Numbered from the stretch's first letter, positions 9,165-19,985 are shown. The stretch is DNA of 64,000 nt from Flaccisagitta enflata (GCA_965153355.1 OZ231127.1:41726001-41790000), one strand, 5' to 3'. Translations and numbers: made by a program. The notes: generated by a model from the letters alone, not told the origin.

Positions 9165-12105
9165 GGGCAGCGGCCCCGAAGGTGCCGATGACCTATGCTT
9201 TCACACATATGGGAAATTTCTCCTTCTCCTTCTCCTCCTCCTCTGTCCCCCCCCCCCCGAGGCCCAAAGCCAATACCCAGTCTTGAGGTTCAAATCTCAA
9301 TCTCGAGGCTCAAATTCCAATCTCAAGACTCAAATCCTAGCCTCGAAGCTCAAATCCCAGCCTCGTCAAATCCCAGCCTCAAGCTCAAATCAGCCTGAGC
9401 TCAAATCCCAGCCTCGGCTCGTCCAGCCTCAGCTCAAATCCCAGCCTCAAAGCTCGAATCCAGCCTCGAAGCTCAAATCCCAGCCTCAGCTCAAATCCCA
9501 GCCTCAAAGCTCAAATCCCAGCCTCGAAGCTCAAATCCCAGCCTCGAAGCTCAAATCCCAGCCTCGAAGCTCAAATCCCAGCCTCGAAGCTCAAATCCCA
9601 GCCTCAAAGCTTAAATTCTAGCCTCTAAGCTCAAATCTCAGCCTCGGAGCTCAAATCCCAGCCTCGAGGCTTAAATCCCAACCTTGAGGCTCAAATTCCA
9701 GCCTCAAGGCCCCAATTTCAGCCTCCAGGCTCTTATTCCAGCCTTGAGACTAAAAACAAGGGTGTAAAATCAGTTTTTGATAAAACAAGGCCGGATACAC
9801 GGCTACCCTAGTCGCGTGCAGGTGGGCAGGAGCAGTGCTGGAGAAGGTCACTGGGTCATCTGGGCAGGAGCTGTATGCTCAACAAGCTGGAACGCCATAA
9901 GGTAAATTTCAGCCATAAGGCGGTAGATGAGTCAAGGCGTTTCCCATTACTGGTGAGCCTTAAGGCTGGGTTTGAGGTGGCTAGATTTGAGCCTCAAGGC
10001 GAAATTGAGGGGACGGATGAGCCTATGCTAGAATTTGAGCATAAGGCTGGGATTTGAGCCTCAAGGCTGGGATTTGAACCCTAGGCCAGATTTGAGCCTT
10101 AAGCCTGGGATTGAGCCTCAAGGCTGGGATTTGAGCCTCAAGGCTGGGATTTGAGCCTCAAGCTAGGATTTGAGCCTCGAGTTGGGTTTGAGCCTCAAAG
10201 GGGGGATGTGGGAGAAGGAGGAAATGGAGAAATTTCCCCTATGTGTGAGATTTTAGCCTCAAGGGTTAGGATGAGCCTCGAGGTTGGGATTTGAGCTTTG
10301 AGGTTGGGATTTGAGCCTCGAGGCTAAGATTTGTGCCTTGAGGCTAGAAATTGGGCCTTCAGGCTGGAAAATGAGCCCTGCGACTAGAATTTGGGCTTCG
10401 GAGCCGAAGGGGGGGGACGGAGGAGATGAAGGAGAAGGAGGAGGAGGAGAAAATCTCCCATATGTGTGAGAGCATAGGTCATCGGCCCCTTCGGGGCCGC
10501 TGCCCAAAAGGAGACCGACCAACCGACTGACGGACCAACATAGCGGGGTGTAGAGTCGCGTAGCACGCAACTAAAAACAGCATAGGTCATTGGCCCCTTT
10601 GGGGCTGCTGCCCCTCTTACCACTTCACACCCACATACACTCACATAGGGGCAACGGGTACCGCTGATCATATAACGCTTTTGCGACTGTTGATCCATCC
10701 TGTTTCTTTGGAGCTAAGGACAAACTGAATATCATTGGGTGAATACCATTGTCTTTATTGTCGTAATATCAGATGAATCCCAAAGAGAGAAATGGACGTA
10801 TTGGATCAAGAGATCATGCGCAAGAGAGAAAACAGCATAGGGCTGAGATGAGGGTAGCAAAAGAACAGGAGAGAAAATGAAAATATGAGGAAGAAATAGT
10901 CGCAAAAGCGTCAGATGGTCAGCGGTAACCGTTGCCCCTATGTGAGTGTATGCAGGTGTGAGATGGTTAGAGGGGCAGCGGCCCCGAAGAGGCCGATGAC
11001 CTATGCTGTTTTTATTGGGCAGCGGCCCCAAAGGGGATGAAGTCCTGTAGAACACACGGGGACTTTCGTTTGTCATTCTGTCCATCCATTCGTCCGTGTG
11101 TCCCCCAAGGCCCTCTCAGGCCTAAAATCTGCCCTCTCAGGCCTGAAATTTACCCTATCAGGCCTGAAATCTGCCCTCTCAGGCCTTGAATCTGCCCTCT
11201 CAAGCTTGAAATCTGCCCTCTCAGGCCTGAGAAGGCAGATTTTGGGCCTGAGAGGGCCTGGGGGGAACAGATGGATGGACAGACGAAATGACAAACGATA
11301 GTCCCCCTGTGTTCTACAGGACTTCGTCCCCTTTGGGGCCGCTGCTATGCTTCCTCTCACTCAATTTCACAATCAAGTAAAGCAGGGCAACAGGTATCGC
11401 TGACCACATATTGCTCTTAGGCGACCTGTTTGAGCTTCAAGGCTGGAATTAGGGCCTGGAGGCTGGGATATGAGCCATGCAGCTGGGATTTGAGCCTTAG
11501 GGCTGGGATTTGAGCCTCAAGCTGGTATTTGAGCCTCGAGGCTGGGATTTGAGCCTTGAGGCTGGGATTTGAGCCTTGAGGCTAAGATTTGAGCCTCAAG
11601 ACCAGTAGTCGGGCCTCAAGGCTGGGATTTGAGCCTCAAGGCTGGGATTTGAGCCTTGAGGCTTGGATTTGAGCCTTGAGGCTGGGATTTGAGCCTAGAG
11701 ACTAGGATTTGAGCCTCAAGGCTGAGAGTTGAGCTTTGAGGCTGGGGTTTGAGCCTTGAGGCTGGTATTTAGGCTGAGATTTGAGCCTCCAGGCTGAGAT
11801 TTGAGTCTCCAGGCTGGGATTTGAGTCTCCAGGCTGGGATTTGAGCCTCCAGGCTGGGATTTGAGCCTCCAGGCTGGGATTTGAGCCTCCAGGCTGGGCT
11901 CTGAGCTTTGGGGCTGGGATTTGAGCCTCAAGGCTAGGATTTGGGCCTTGAGACTAGGATTTGGGCCTCAAGACTAGAATAGGGGCCTCGACGGGGGGAG
12001 GGGGGAGGATGGAGAAGAAGAAGGATGAGGAGAAGAAGGAGAAATTTCCCCTGTGTGAAAGCATAGGTCATCGGCCCCTTTGGGGCCGCTGCCCAAAAGC
12101 AGAAG
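9165..12105. repeat. Nested foldback satellite arrays inside the 4.7-kb element
   Basis: Foldback termini (GCAGCGGCCCCGAAGG at 9170; its complements near 10480-10510 and 12060-12100) enclose long arrays. The unit is about 20 bp (GATTTGAGCCTCAAGGCTGG) on one strand from 9980 to 10350 and 11420 to 11960, and on the other strand from 9270 to 9760. A minus-strand HINE 3' fragment (9783-9872) and a 5' fragment (10512-10576) are embedded. End modules with AGTCGCAAAAGCG occur at 10670-10690 and 10898. Confidence 0.8.
11017..11347. mobile_element. Complete short foldback element with AGGCCTGAAATCTGCCCTCTC satellite
   Basis: Both termini are intact and inverted: GGGCAGCGGCCCCAAAGGGG, GAAGTCCTGTAGAACACA and GACTTTCGTTTGTCATTCTG on the left, with complements on the right ending at 11347. 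Between them are about five to six 20-21 bp satellite units. This is the cleanest example of the family architecture in the window. Confidence 0.85.
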
Positions 12106-12199
12106 CGGAGATGCAACAACGACAGTCATGGGCAGACTTAGAGGCGTTTCTCAATGTTAAGGGATTTCAGGAGGCCGAGAGAATATAAGATGCTTGTGA

Positions 12200-12980
12200 C
12201 CTAGATTATGCACTTGCTGACAAGAAACAAAAAAATTTCATCAAACTTCACCCGGTTTTGAAAGCTTGATTGTTATTCAACTAATTGAGATAAAATTTAT
12301 GAGATAAAGAAAAATTTCATGTGCTCTTTAAAACGCAGCCAAGCGTTTTCTGGTTTAGAAATGACATTCTTTCGAAGTTAGGGGTAAAATTGAAGTAATT
12401 ATAAGAATTTACTCAAACTTCGCCGATATTTGCAAACTTGTTACTTAGTTCTATTTTAACCGATTTTGATGAAATTTATGATGAAAAGAAAGGATTTTTT
12501 GTGCTTTTCAAAATGGCGCCAAGCACGATCTTCTATCTTTATTTGTTAAGAAGCATTAAGCTTCCAAAGTTAGGAGTGAAATTGATGTAATTATAAGAGT
12601 TCACTCAAACTTCATCCAAGTTTGCAAGCTTGTTTCTTCGTTGTTTTTCAACCAATTTAGATGAAATTCATGAGGAAAAGAAAGGATTTTTTGTGTTCTT
12701 TAAAATGGCGCCAAGCGCGGTTTTCTATCTCTATTCGTTTAGAAGCAGTAAGCTTCCAAAGTTAGGGGTGAAATTGATGTAATCATAATAATTCACTCAG
12801 AGTTCATCCAAGTTTGCAAGCTTGTCACTTCATTGTTTTTCAACCAATTTAGATGAAATTCATGAGGTAAAGAAAGGATTTTTTGTGCTCTTTAAAATGG
12901 CGCCAAGCGCGATTTTCTATCTTTATTCGTTTAGAAGCAGTAAGCTTCCAAAGTTGAGGGTGCCATTTATCCCTTGCAAT
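12200..12980. repeat. Subterminal tandem repeats of the 4.7-kb element, right
   Basis: About four diverged units of roughly 180 bp, each with AAAATGGCGCCAAGC, AAGTTAGGGGTGAAATTGA and TTGCAAGCTTGT-type motifs, inverted relative to 8580-9010. Confidence 0.82.
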
Positions 12981-13219
12981 ATTGATATCATGGTTTTTGA
13001 TCACCAAAATGAGGCATGCGCGAGTGGAAAATTGCGCCGGTGATCTCATTCTCGGCCCTGGGGGCTTCAGTCTATATATATAGAAAGAAAAATACTCCTG
13101 GCTGGGGTTCCAAAATGGAAAATAACGGAGATACCGATTTCTAATGGGCATTGACCATGTAGATTTTCTTTCGCTGAATATAAAGGGAAGCTTGTAGGTA
13201 TTTTAGAGAATTCTAGTTT

Positions 13220-16200
13220 TCAAAAATCAACAGTTTTAGCCCTCGTGTTTGTTTTGGTTCCATTGTTGGCTTTTTCTCGTTTCCTTTTTTCCGCCGCCGT
13301 TTTAAGCAATTCCTGATAAGAAGAAATGCCGGGCAAGGCAATTCCCTGATTGACTGCCGAACTTTCGACCCTCAACTCATTTAGCTCGATAACGGGCTCA
13401 ATAACGGGCTCGAGGGTATTATTTTTTGGTCGGTCGGAAATTGTGCATGAAGGTCTTATCAGCTCCTCGCCTTCCTCGATTCCTCCATTGGTCAATAGTT
13501 CATTGTCAAATACGCCTTTGAATTCCATCCAAACCACCACATTGTGAATGATGTTGACGCCGAAATCCACCGCGGCGAGAGTCCCGATGAAGAGAAACAG
13601 CCAGATGAGGTTGTCTGTTTCAAATCGGGTGTTGTAAAAGTGACATTGACCATTTTGACATAGCCTATCTCTGTCACTCTCCTCCAATTTGGCGGGTATC
13701 ACGCGATATTCCGAGGCGTATTTTTGCCAGATGATATCGTCCCAATTGTGAGTCGGGGAAGAGAAATACAAGATCTTGGTTTTGGAGGAGTGATTCGCAT
13801 TCGCCACAACTGGTAAGAAAGTGAGCCGGTTTCTCGACAAATCCCTGAGGCATCCTCCGCCGTTGTACAATTCTAGCGTGACAAAAGCCAATGAAAAGAA
13901 CATAGCGCTGACAAAAGTGCCGAGACAGTGCCATACAATGTACGCAGTCCTTCGCTTCATTTTCCCGAATGATTTGTGTGATGTAATAAAATACGGAGAT
14001 ATCAGACGGAATGTGCATAAGATGGGCATAAAAAGAAAGGCTTTGCTGAGATTCACCTTGTTCATTTTCAACAGCAACTGTTGGCAAAATAGCGTGAGAA
14101 CGCTGGAGGCAAGGAGAGACCATAAAGCATCGACCAGATTCGAGAGCTTGATATACCATTTTTCCAGGGGTGTAGAATTGACATAATGCGTGAGATTCCA
14201 ACTCAGTAGTAGCAAGCATTTGAGAAACTGAATCGAGGGAACGATGAACGACAGCAAGGAAGGGCGCGCGAAACAATCGGCGACGCTGCATCCCTTCATC
14301 GTTCCCATCTGCAAGTTGGAGAAACAAAACTCCGTCCCCGACTCCCAACGTCGGCAGTCGCAATTGGACGAAGATGTGACGCCGAACAAACGCTTTGCTA
14401 TTCCGATGATGAGGGATTCATCGTAAGATTTCCGCTCGAAAGTGACATCAGAATCCCATGATAACGTATCAAAAGCATTTGGTAGACAGATGGTATTCAT
14501 GCCGAATATTTGCGCCAGGGTGTAAATACTGAGGAAAAAGAAACAAAAACACCTCGCGGATCCAACCAATATCGCGACTGCGAGGAACTTTGCCGCATCA
14601 TTTTTCCTCGCGATTATTGCATCTTCTTGAAGCCCTAATGATTCTTCTTCCATGTGGGGCGCGGTTACCGGCTCAATGGGAACCTTCAAATGATTGTCGG
14701 GTTTTTGTTTCCCGTTTTCAACATCATTTGCATATGATCTCAAAAGTGGGATGGTTTGATTGAAAATTGCCAACCATTTGTCACGAAAATTTAAAGAAAC
14801 GTCGTGTCTGAGGCAGAAACGGCACAATATCAATCCCCTCAGCAAGTAGTCCAGCGAAAGACTTCCAAAAGAGATGGAAAACCAACATATTTCCTCATTC
14901 AAAAAATAACACATGGTGCAAATGATTTCGATAATGCAAAGTTGCAAAATGAAAGTGAGGGTTTCCCTTATGCACGACAAGGACTTTTTCAAACAGCGTT
15001 TTACCGATGCATCTAAGTCAAATGGTAAGGTAAAGAGCAATCGTTGCAGTTTTGTTCTACTATGGACAGATGAGGCACAACTTTTTCTTTCCTTAGTAAA
15101 AGTGATGACGGTACAGCACAAAATCAACAATGTGGCCATTGATAGTAGTACACTCAAGGGGGTGAATATCATGATCAACACGCGCTGTATGAAAGTATTT
15201 GGACAAACGACAAATTTCTCCACTTGTTTCTTTCCATAGAAAAGGACTTGAAGCACTCCCGGAGTAGATTTAGCAACAAGGTTTAGTGACGCATTAGTTT
15301 GCGCGGGATGAGTTAAACCATTTTGCTTCCATAATGCATTAAAATCGTTTTCATTTATGGGTTCATTTATGGCTACATGTTGGCCAAAATAATATTCTTT
15401 GAGAAAATGAATTTGTTTGCTGTCCTTAACCGATGCTGACTTTTTACCATCGTTGGCATTTGCTTTACATGTTACGATAGCATTATCATGTGAGTGTTTA
15501 CTGACGAAAAGTGTTATCGATTGACTTTTAATGGCAGGTATCAAATGATTCTCATTCTGCGTAAAAGCAATCTCATAGTTTTTTGCCTTCGCTCCAAAAT
15601 CACAGCTTAATTCTAGTAGACCCGTTTTGCCAAGAAAGTAAGTTTTACCCAATATTCCCAGTTTATGAGGGTTGAAATTGTCACAAGTGATGTCTTGGTA
15701 TCCTTCATCGCAGATGCATTGAAAAGAGACACTCTGGTCTTTGATGATGTCTTTGCACCTTCCAAACGGTGAACATGGCAGAGAATCGCACAAACTGTGC
15801 ACCACGGTAATACCAGAGGTATCCTTGACTGATGTCACTATCTCTTCCCCCAGTTTTGCTTGCGCAGTAAAAATATACTCGCCACTTTGATTCATTTTCG
15901 CATTTTGGGTTCTTAATGTAGATGTCAAATCTCCCGTGGTTACATCCATTACGCAGTTTATTTTTTGTCCCGGTCTGTCTCTTAGTTCTGTCTTTATTCC
16001 ACCTACTTGAAACTCCCAAAGGCATGTTAGTTTAAAGTGAGAATCAGCTTTGACCCGGTATTTTAGGTCAACTGTTGAGCCTGGAAGAACCGAGACATTT
16101 TTAGGTCGAGACCGGATATCAAGTTTTGGGACTAACTCGAAAGTGGATATATGAGGGCCATTTTTACAGGTGTACATCCCGATATCCTCAAACTTTGTGG

Positions 16201-16350
16201 ATGAAATATTCAATGTTGGCCTTGTTTGGTTAGTCAAAAGTATTGTGTCTGATCTAAGCCATTTCACCGAATGTCTTTGGCAGTCAGGATTTGGACATCG
16301 CAACATGATCGGGTCTCCGAGTGTAACTTTTATCTCAACATGATTTGTCC
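13220..16350 (-). CDS. Ig/EGF polytopic membrane protein, last exon
   Basis: A 3.1-kb open exon ends at TGA (13220-13222). Counting from the first ATG (16306), residues 1-60 form an Ig-like domain (Cys4, Trp17, Tyr45-x-Cys47). A second Ig-like stretch (about 62-168) lacks the usual second Cys. An EGF module (173-208) has six Cys spaced 4-5-12-1-8. A third Ig-like region has Cys235 and Cys280. A first membrane span lies at about 376-402, followed by roughly seven more hydrophobic spans, a charged loop near 520-570, and a basic C-terminal tail. The true exon begins at 16350 behind the acceptor TTGCATTCCAG in phase 1. The reading frame extends upstream of the ATG into an Ig-type strand (TLGDPIMLRC), so that ATG is internal. 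Likely a surface receptor or adhesion protein; I do not recognise the family. Confidence 0.85.
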
Positions 16351-16799
16351 CTGGAATGCAATTTGGATAAAAACAAAATACTGTTGAGGAATTGCACGAT
16401 GGGCTTCAGAGGAAAAAAATATTTCGTTTGATTGATATACATGGCAACTGTAGAGAATAGTGATCCAATGAAAAACAGTGGAGCACCGCTAGCGCGCACC
16501 CGCCTATAAGGCATGCAATGTTCAAATATCTCATGATGATATGTTTCTTTGTTGAATTCATTCAGATCCACTACCCTGAAGAAGAGGGGACACCCTCGAA
16601 ATATAGGGGTGAAATTCTAATGTATTTCTATATTGGGAATAAGGCAGTTTCATTATAAGGCATGATGTTGTCCCTTGAAATGCGCTCTAGTGCAGCTCAA
16701 TTGTATTACGGTTTGGAATACCCTTATCATGTCATAGTCACAAGTGAGGTTCACGCTGGCTTTATGTTTGCATCACCAATTGGCCTGCGGACTACTTAC

Positions 16800-16880
16800 A
16801 TGCGCATCCGTAGTGAAACCAATTGATTTGAATGCAAATTTGTCGCTCTCGGCAATTAGATTCCGCACATTTCCCAATCT
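16800..16880 (-). CDS. Short EGF-like exon of the Ig/EGF gene
   Basis: The donor CGCAT|GTAAGT and the acceptor CTCCCTATCCAG bracket 81 bp in phase 1 at both ends. It encodes a cysteine-rich piece with KCAESNC and QICIQINWFHYGC, a partial EGF-like spacing. The split codon at its 3' end (T plus GG) joins in frame to the exon at 16350. A MITE lies about 67 bp upstream (16948). Confidence 0.6.
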
Positions 16881-16947
16881 CTGGATAGGGAGTTAGACAT
16901 ATGGTTGCAATAGATTCATTGACATATGATAGATCATATAAGATATA

Positions 16948-17565
16948 TGACGCACTGAAATTAAAGTAAGAGTAATCTACCCAGAGGACAAAGACACCAT
17001 TCACTTTATTATGTTTGCTTAGGTCAATGCTTGTGTTTGTTTTGTTTTTTTACCTCAATATGTAAACTTACATGAGGAAACCAATCTGTTACTGTCAAAT
17101 GACAAAAATGCAAAAAAAAAATGAAGGGAATTCGATTTTGATTAGACTAAAAAGTGAAATAAATAATGACAATCATTCCAGTAACTGCTCATTGAAAATT
17201 TTAAATTTGCATAAAAAATCACAATATCATTAAAAAAAGAACATAGCGCCCTCAGTTATTGTTTTAGGAATCGCGCTATGTTCTTGTTTTGTTGATATTT
17301 TGATTTTCCATGCAAATTTAAAATTTTCAATGAGCCATGGTCAATTGACAAAATAAGTTTTTTATTGTATTTCGCTTATTTTTTCAGCTGTAAAATAAAG
17401 GATTGGATATCAAAACTGGCATATGCAAGTCAATTCATGCAAAATATGGCTGTTGACAGTTTAATTGAAAACAAAAAAACAAAAATTGTCATTAAATTTC
17501 AATTTATAAATTTCATGACTTATCTAGCTCGGGTAGCAAATTCTATGGTAATTTTCAGTGCGTCA
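16948..17565. mobile_element. 618-bp MITE with TA duplication
   Basis: Termini TGACGCACTGAAA and TTTCAGTGCGTCA are exact inverted repeats between TA dinucleotides (16946-16947 and 17566-17567), as in Tc1/mariner-type elements. An imperfect long inverted repeat (about 17185-17340) fills the middle, with AACATAGCGC and GCGCTATGTT near its tip. Non-coding. Confidence 0.75.
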
Positions 17566-17752
17566 TATGTATTTAAGCTGTTGTTTAAAGGATATGGGCC
17601 AATATCAATGGGGTTCTTCGACATTCAAAGATGGCCGAAATCCGATTTATGATTTATCATTCTTAAAGCCTTTATCAAATTAAATCTTTTACTCATTCTT
17701 TTCTAGATAAAGAAAAAATCCATGGTTACAATTGATCACTTGATTTTTTAAC

Positions 17753-17995
17753 TTTGGTCACGTGCGCACTGCTCTTCAACCTGACAAGTCTGCAGAAGCG
17801 TCTGTTCGTCGGTCAGTCCGTCCATTGGTTGATTGGTCAGTTGGTTCGTAAAACTTATTCTGAGCTTTCATGGGTGGTTAAAGCGCCACTGCCTATAACC
17901 TTATACTTAATTAGCCTTCCTCATAGGTCATAAGTCATGACCGCCCCCGCCGACTCGCAGACGACTAGGGTATCCAGCCTTGTTTTGCTCTGATA
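17753..17995 (+). mobile_element. Degenerate HINE-like element
   Basis: Decayed 5' arm (GGTCACGTGCGCACTG), a GTCSGTCS tract, GACCGCCCCCGCCGACTCG, and the tail GGGTATCCAGCCTTGTTTT. Confidence 0.55.
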
Positions 17996-18013
17996 AGATT
18001 CTTTGTTACTCAC

Positions 18014-18126
18014 TTTCCCAGCATGTTGGCCCGCCATAACCCTCGGAACATTTGCACTGAAAACCGTCGAACTTGTCACTGCATATTCCTCCATAGTAGC
18101 AAGGATAAGACAGGCATTCGTCCTCT
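18014..18126 (-). CDS. EGF exon of the Ig/EGF gene
   Basis: The exon encodes one EGF module: [30 protein letters not shown], with the acidic DEC start typical of calcium-binding EGF modules. The donor is GGGAAA|GTGAGT. The acceptor is CATTCAG, or TAG three bases further in; both give phase 1. Being phase 1 at both ends it is a symmetric, shufflable module, and its split codon joins to 16880. No 5' exons are identifiable between here and the ankyrin gene end at 19270, so the start of this gene is unseen. Confidence 0.72.
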
Positions 18127-18322
18127 ACTGAATGGAAGGAATCGGAGCACATTAGATGTCAGTTTCCGTCGTATTTGACGGGAATTAGATAGACATTTTT
18201 GTACAGAAGTAATGTGGCGATGGACCATGTGGGAGACTAAATGATCAATACAATGCCACGCTGTTTTTTGTTTATTTTTGTTTTGTTTTGTTTTGTTTTT
18301 TGACGATGTATGTGAGCTTTTT

Positions 18323-19141
18323 AGTTGCGGACACTCAACTCTTTACGAGGCTTTGTCCGTCCGTCCGTCCGTCCGTCCGTCCGTCCGTCCGTCCGTCCGT
18401 CCGTCCGTCCGTCTATCCATCGGTAATGATCGAGTCGAAAAATGGTAAACCAAGCGTTTGGGATACTTTTGGGCAGCGGTCCCGAAGGGGTCGATGACCT
18501 ATGCTTTCACACATATGGGGGATTTTCTCCTCCTCCTTCTTCTTCTCCTTCTCCGTCCACCCCCCTCAAATCCCAGTCCCGAGGCCCACATTCCAGTCTC
18601 GAGGCCCAAATCACAGTCTTGAGGCCCAAATCCCAGCCTCAAGGCCAAAATCCTAGCCTCAAGGCCTAAATCCTAGCCTGGAGGCCCAGATTTCAGCCGT
18701 GAAGCCCAAATCTCAGGCTCAAGGTCAAAATCTCAGCCAGGAGGCCTAGATCCCAACCTTTAGGCCCAAATCTCAGCCTCCAGGCTAGGATTTAGGCCTT
18801 GAGGCTAGGATTTGGGCCTTGAGGCTGGGATTTGGGCCTCAAGACTGGGATTTGGGCCTCGAGACTGGAATTTGGGCCTTGGGACTGGGATTTGAGGGGG
18901 AGGGACGGAGAAGGAGAAGAAGAAGGAGGAGAAAATCCCCCATCGACCCCTTCGGGGCCGCTGCCCTGCTCCCCCCTCAACTTTAACCACAACCAACTTA
19001 GGCAGGGCACGGGTACCGCTGACCATCTAACGCTTTTGTGACTATTTGTGTATGTTTGTGTGTGAGGGGTAGGGATTGGGGCAGAATGGACGCCCCTGCC
19101 CACCCATCCGCAACGTTATTGTGACCCCGCGTCACTTGTTT
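18323..19141 (+). mobile_element. HINE-like element (GTTGCGGA subfamily) split by a foldback insertion
   Basis: The 5' part (18323-18460) has AGTTGCGGACACTCAACTCT and an expanded (GTCC)n tract. The 3' part (about 19041-19141) has CCCATCCGCAACG and the tail hairpin GTGACCCCGCGTCAC plus TTGTT. The 5' arm GTTGCGGA complements TCCGCAAC across the insertion, so the two halves belong together. Confidence 0.7.
18465..19040. mobile_element. Foldback element nested in a HINE
   Basis: Terminus GGGCAGCGGTCCCGAAGGGG, ATGACCTATGCTTTCACACA, (CTCCTT)n, GAGGCCCAAATCC units, then inverted units and the complementary terminus to about 18968. An end module (GCAGGGCACGGGTACCGCTG then TAACGCTTTTGTGACTATT) completes it. 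Confidence 0.8.
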
Positions 19142-19211
19142 TATTACACTCAGGCAAATGGCACACTTGTTTGCTTGTTTTGCTCTTTCTCGTTCTCTTT
19201 CTCTTTCTCTT

Positions 19212-19215
<4 letters not shown>

Positions 19216-19268
<53 letters not shown>
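19216..19268. repeat. (CT)n tract abutting the ankyrin gene stop codon
   Basis: The tract ends two bases before the TAG complement at 19270; it would form a (GA)n run in the 3' untranslated region of the minus-strand gene. Confidence 0.95.
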
Positions 19269-19269
<1 letters not shown>

Positions 19270-19271
<2 letters not shown>

Positions 19272-19872
19272 AACCAATAACATGGAGTCTGTCTTCCCGT
19301 CCTTTCCTGATGGCCTCCTTCACCTCTTCATACTTGGCTCGATGTTCCTCGTCCAGATGTTCCCGATCGATATCCGGAATCAAAGTCTTCCACTTGGCCA
19401 TTTCTCTGACGGCGCCCAACTTAACTTTGCTTACGGCTTCCATGAAAGGCGTCTTCCAAACTCCATCAGTCTCATCGGGATTGGCGCCGTTTTGTAACAA
19501 AAGTCGCGTTTTTAATCTTTGCCGTTCCACTTTCTCTTCCGATCTCACCCAACGTAAAGCGTCCGAGTAACGGAAGCTGACGTTGGCGCCGTAAGTTATC
19601 AAAATCTCGGCGTTGTCGACGCCGCCGTGATGGATGGCCCATAGCAGTGGGCGCCAATCGCGGAATTCCTCATCTGGATCGGCGCCGTTCTGCAGCAAGA
19701 ACCAAGTGAGGCGGGCATTTTCGAGTTCGACGGCCTCTGACAAGCAGCTCCACCCGGCGGCGTCGCGCGCTCGTAAAACGGCGTCAACGCCAAATTTCTC
19801 CGCGACTCTTCTCACGGCATCGACGTCGCCGACGTTGCATTTCTCCCTTATCAACAGACGAGCATCGAGTTT
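19270..19872 (-). CDS. Ankyrin-repeat protein, terminal exon
   Basis: One open exon of about 200 codons ends at TAG (19270-19272). At least three ankyrin units are visible: a unit ending LLQNGADPDEE, a unit with RPLLWAIHHGG and ILITYGANV, and a unit with RLLLQNGANPDE and KTPFMEAV. A charged helical tail (HLDEEHRAKYEEVKEAI) follows. The frame stays open upstream of the first possible initiator to the acceptor CCTATTAG at 19873, so this is a 3' exon and the N-terminal part lies to the right, not identified. GC content is higher than the flanks. Ankyrin units mediate protein binding; no enzyme motif is seen. Confidence 0.75.
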
Positions 19873-19985
19873 CTAATAGGACCACAATTGGTATTAAGTC
19901 AATATTTTGGGGCTTCAAAACATAATTTTAACGATGATTTTTTTTTTCAGCAGCTATTTTTTGTTGTAGACATTCACGACTTTTT

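Larger units (their letters stand above)
8428..13143. mobile_element. 4716-bp hAT-like foldback element with 8-bp target duplication
   Basis: ATGGGCAT flanks both ends (8420-8427 and 13144-13151). The right copy has one such octamer (ATGGGCGT, around 63711-63718) joined directly to the downstream flank. The termini are inverted: TAGAGATCAGGTTCACCG at the left against TAGAAATCGGTATCTCCG at the right. The inverted similarity runs on for about 130 bp, for example CCAGGAGTNTTTTTCTTTCTA and the CGCGCAT motif. Inside each end are diverged tandem repeats carrying GGCGCCATTTTAAAG, in opposite orientations. The centre holds nested foldback satellites and HINE fragments. An 8-bp duplication and a TAG-type terminus fit the hAT superfamily. 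No transposase frame is present. Confidence 0.85.

Noticed and set aside
9280-9760. Regularly spaced ~20-bp repeats resembling a CRISPR array
   Set aside because: There are no unique spacers; units are directly adjacent, diverge gradually, and sit between foldback termini. The genome is eukaryotic.
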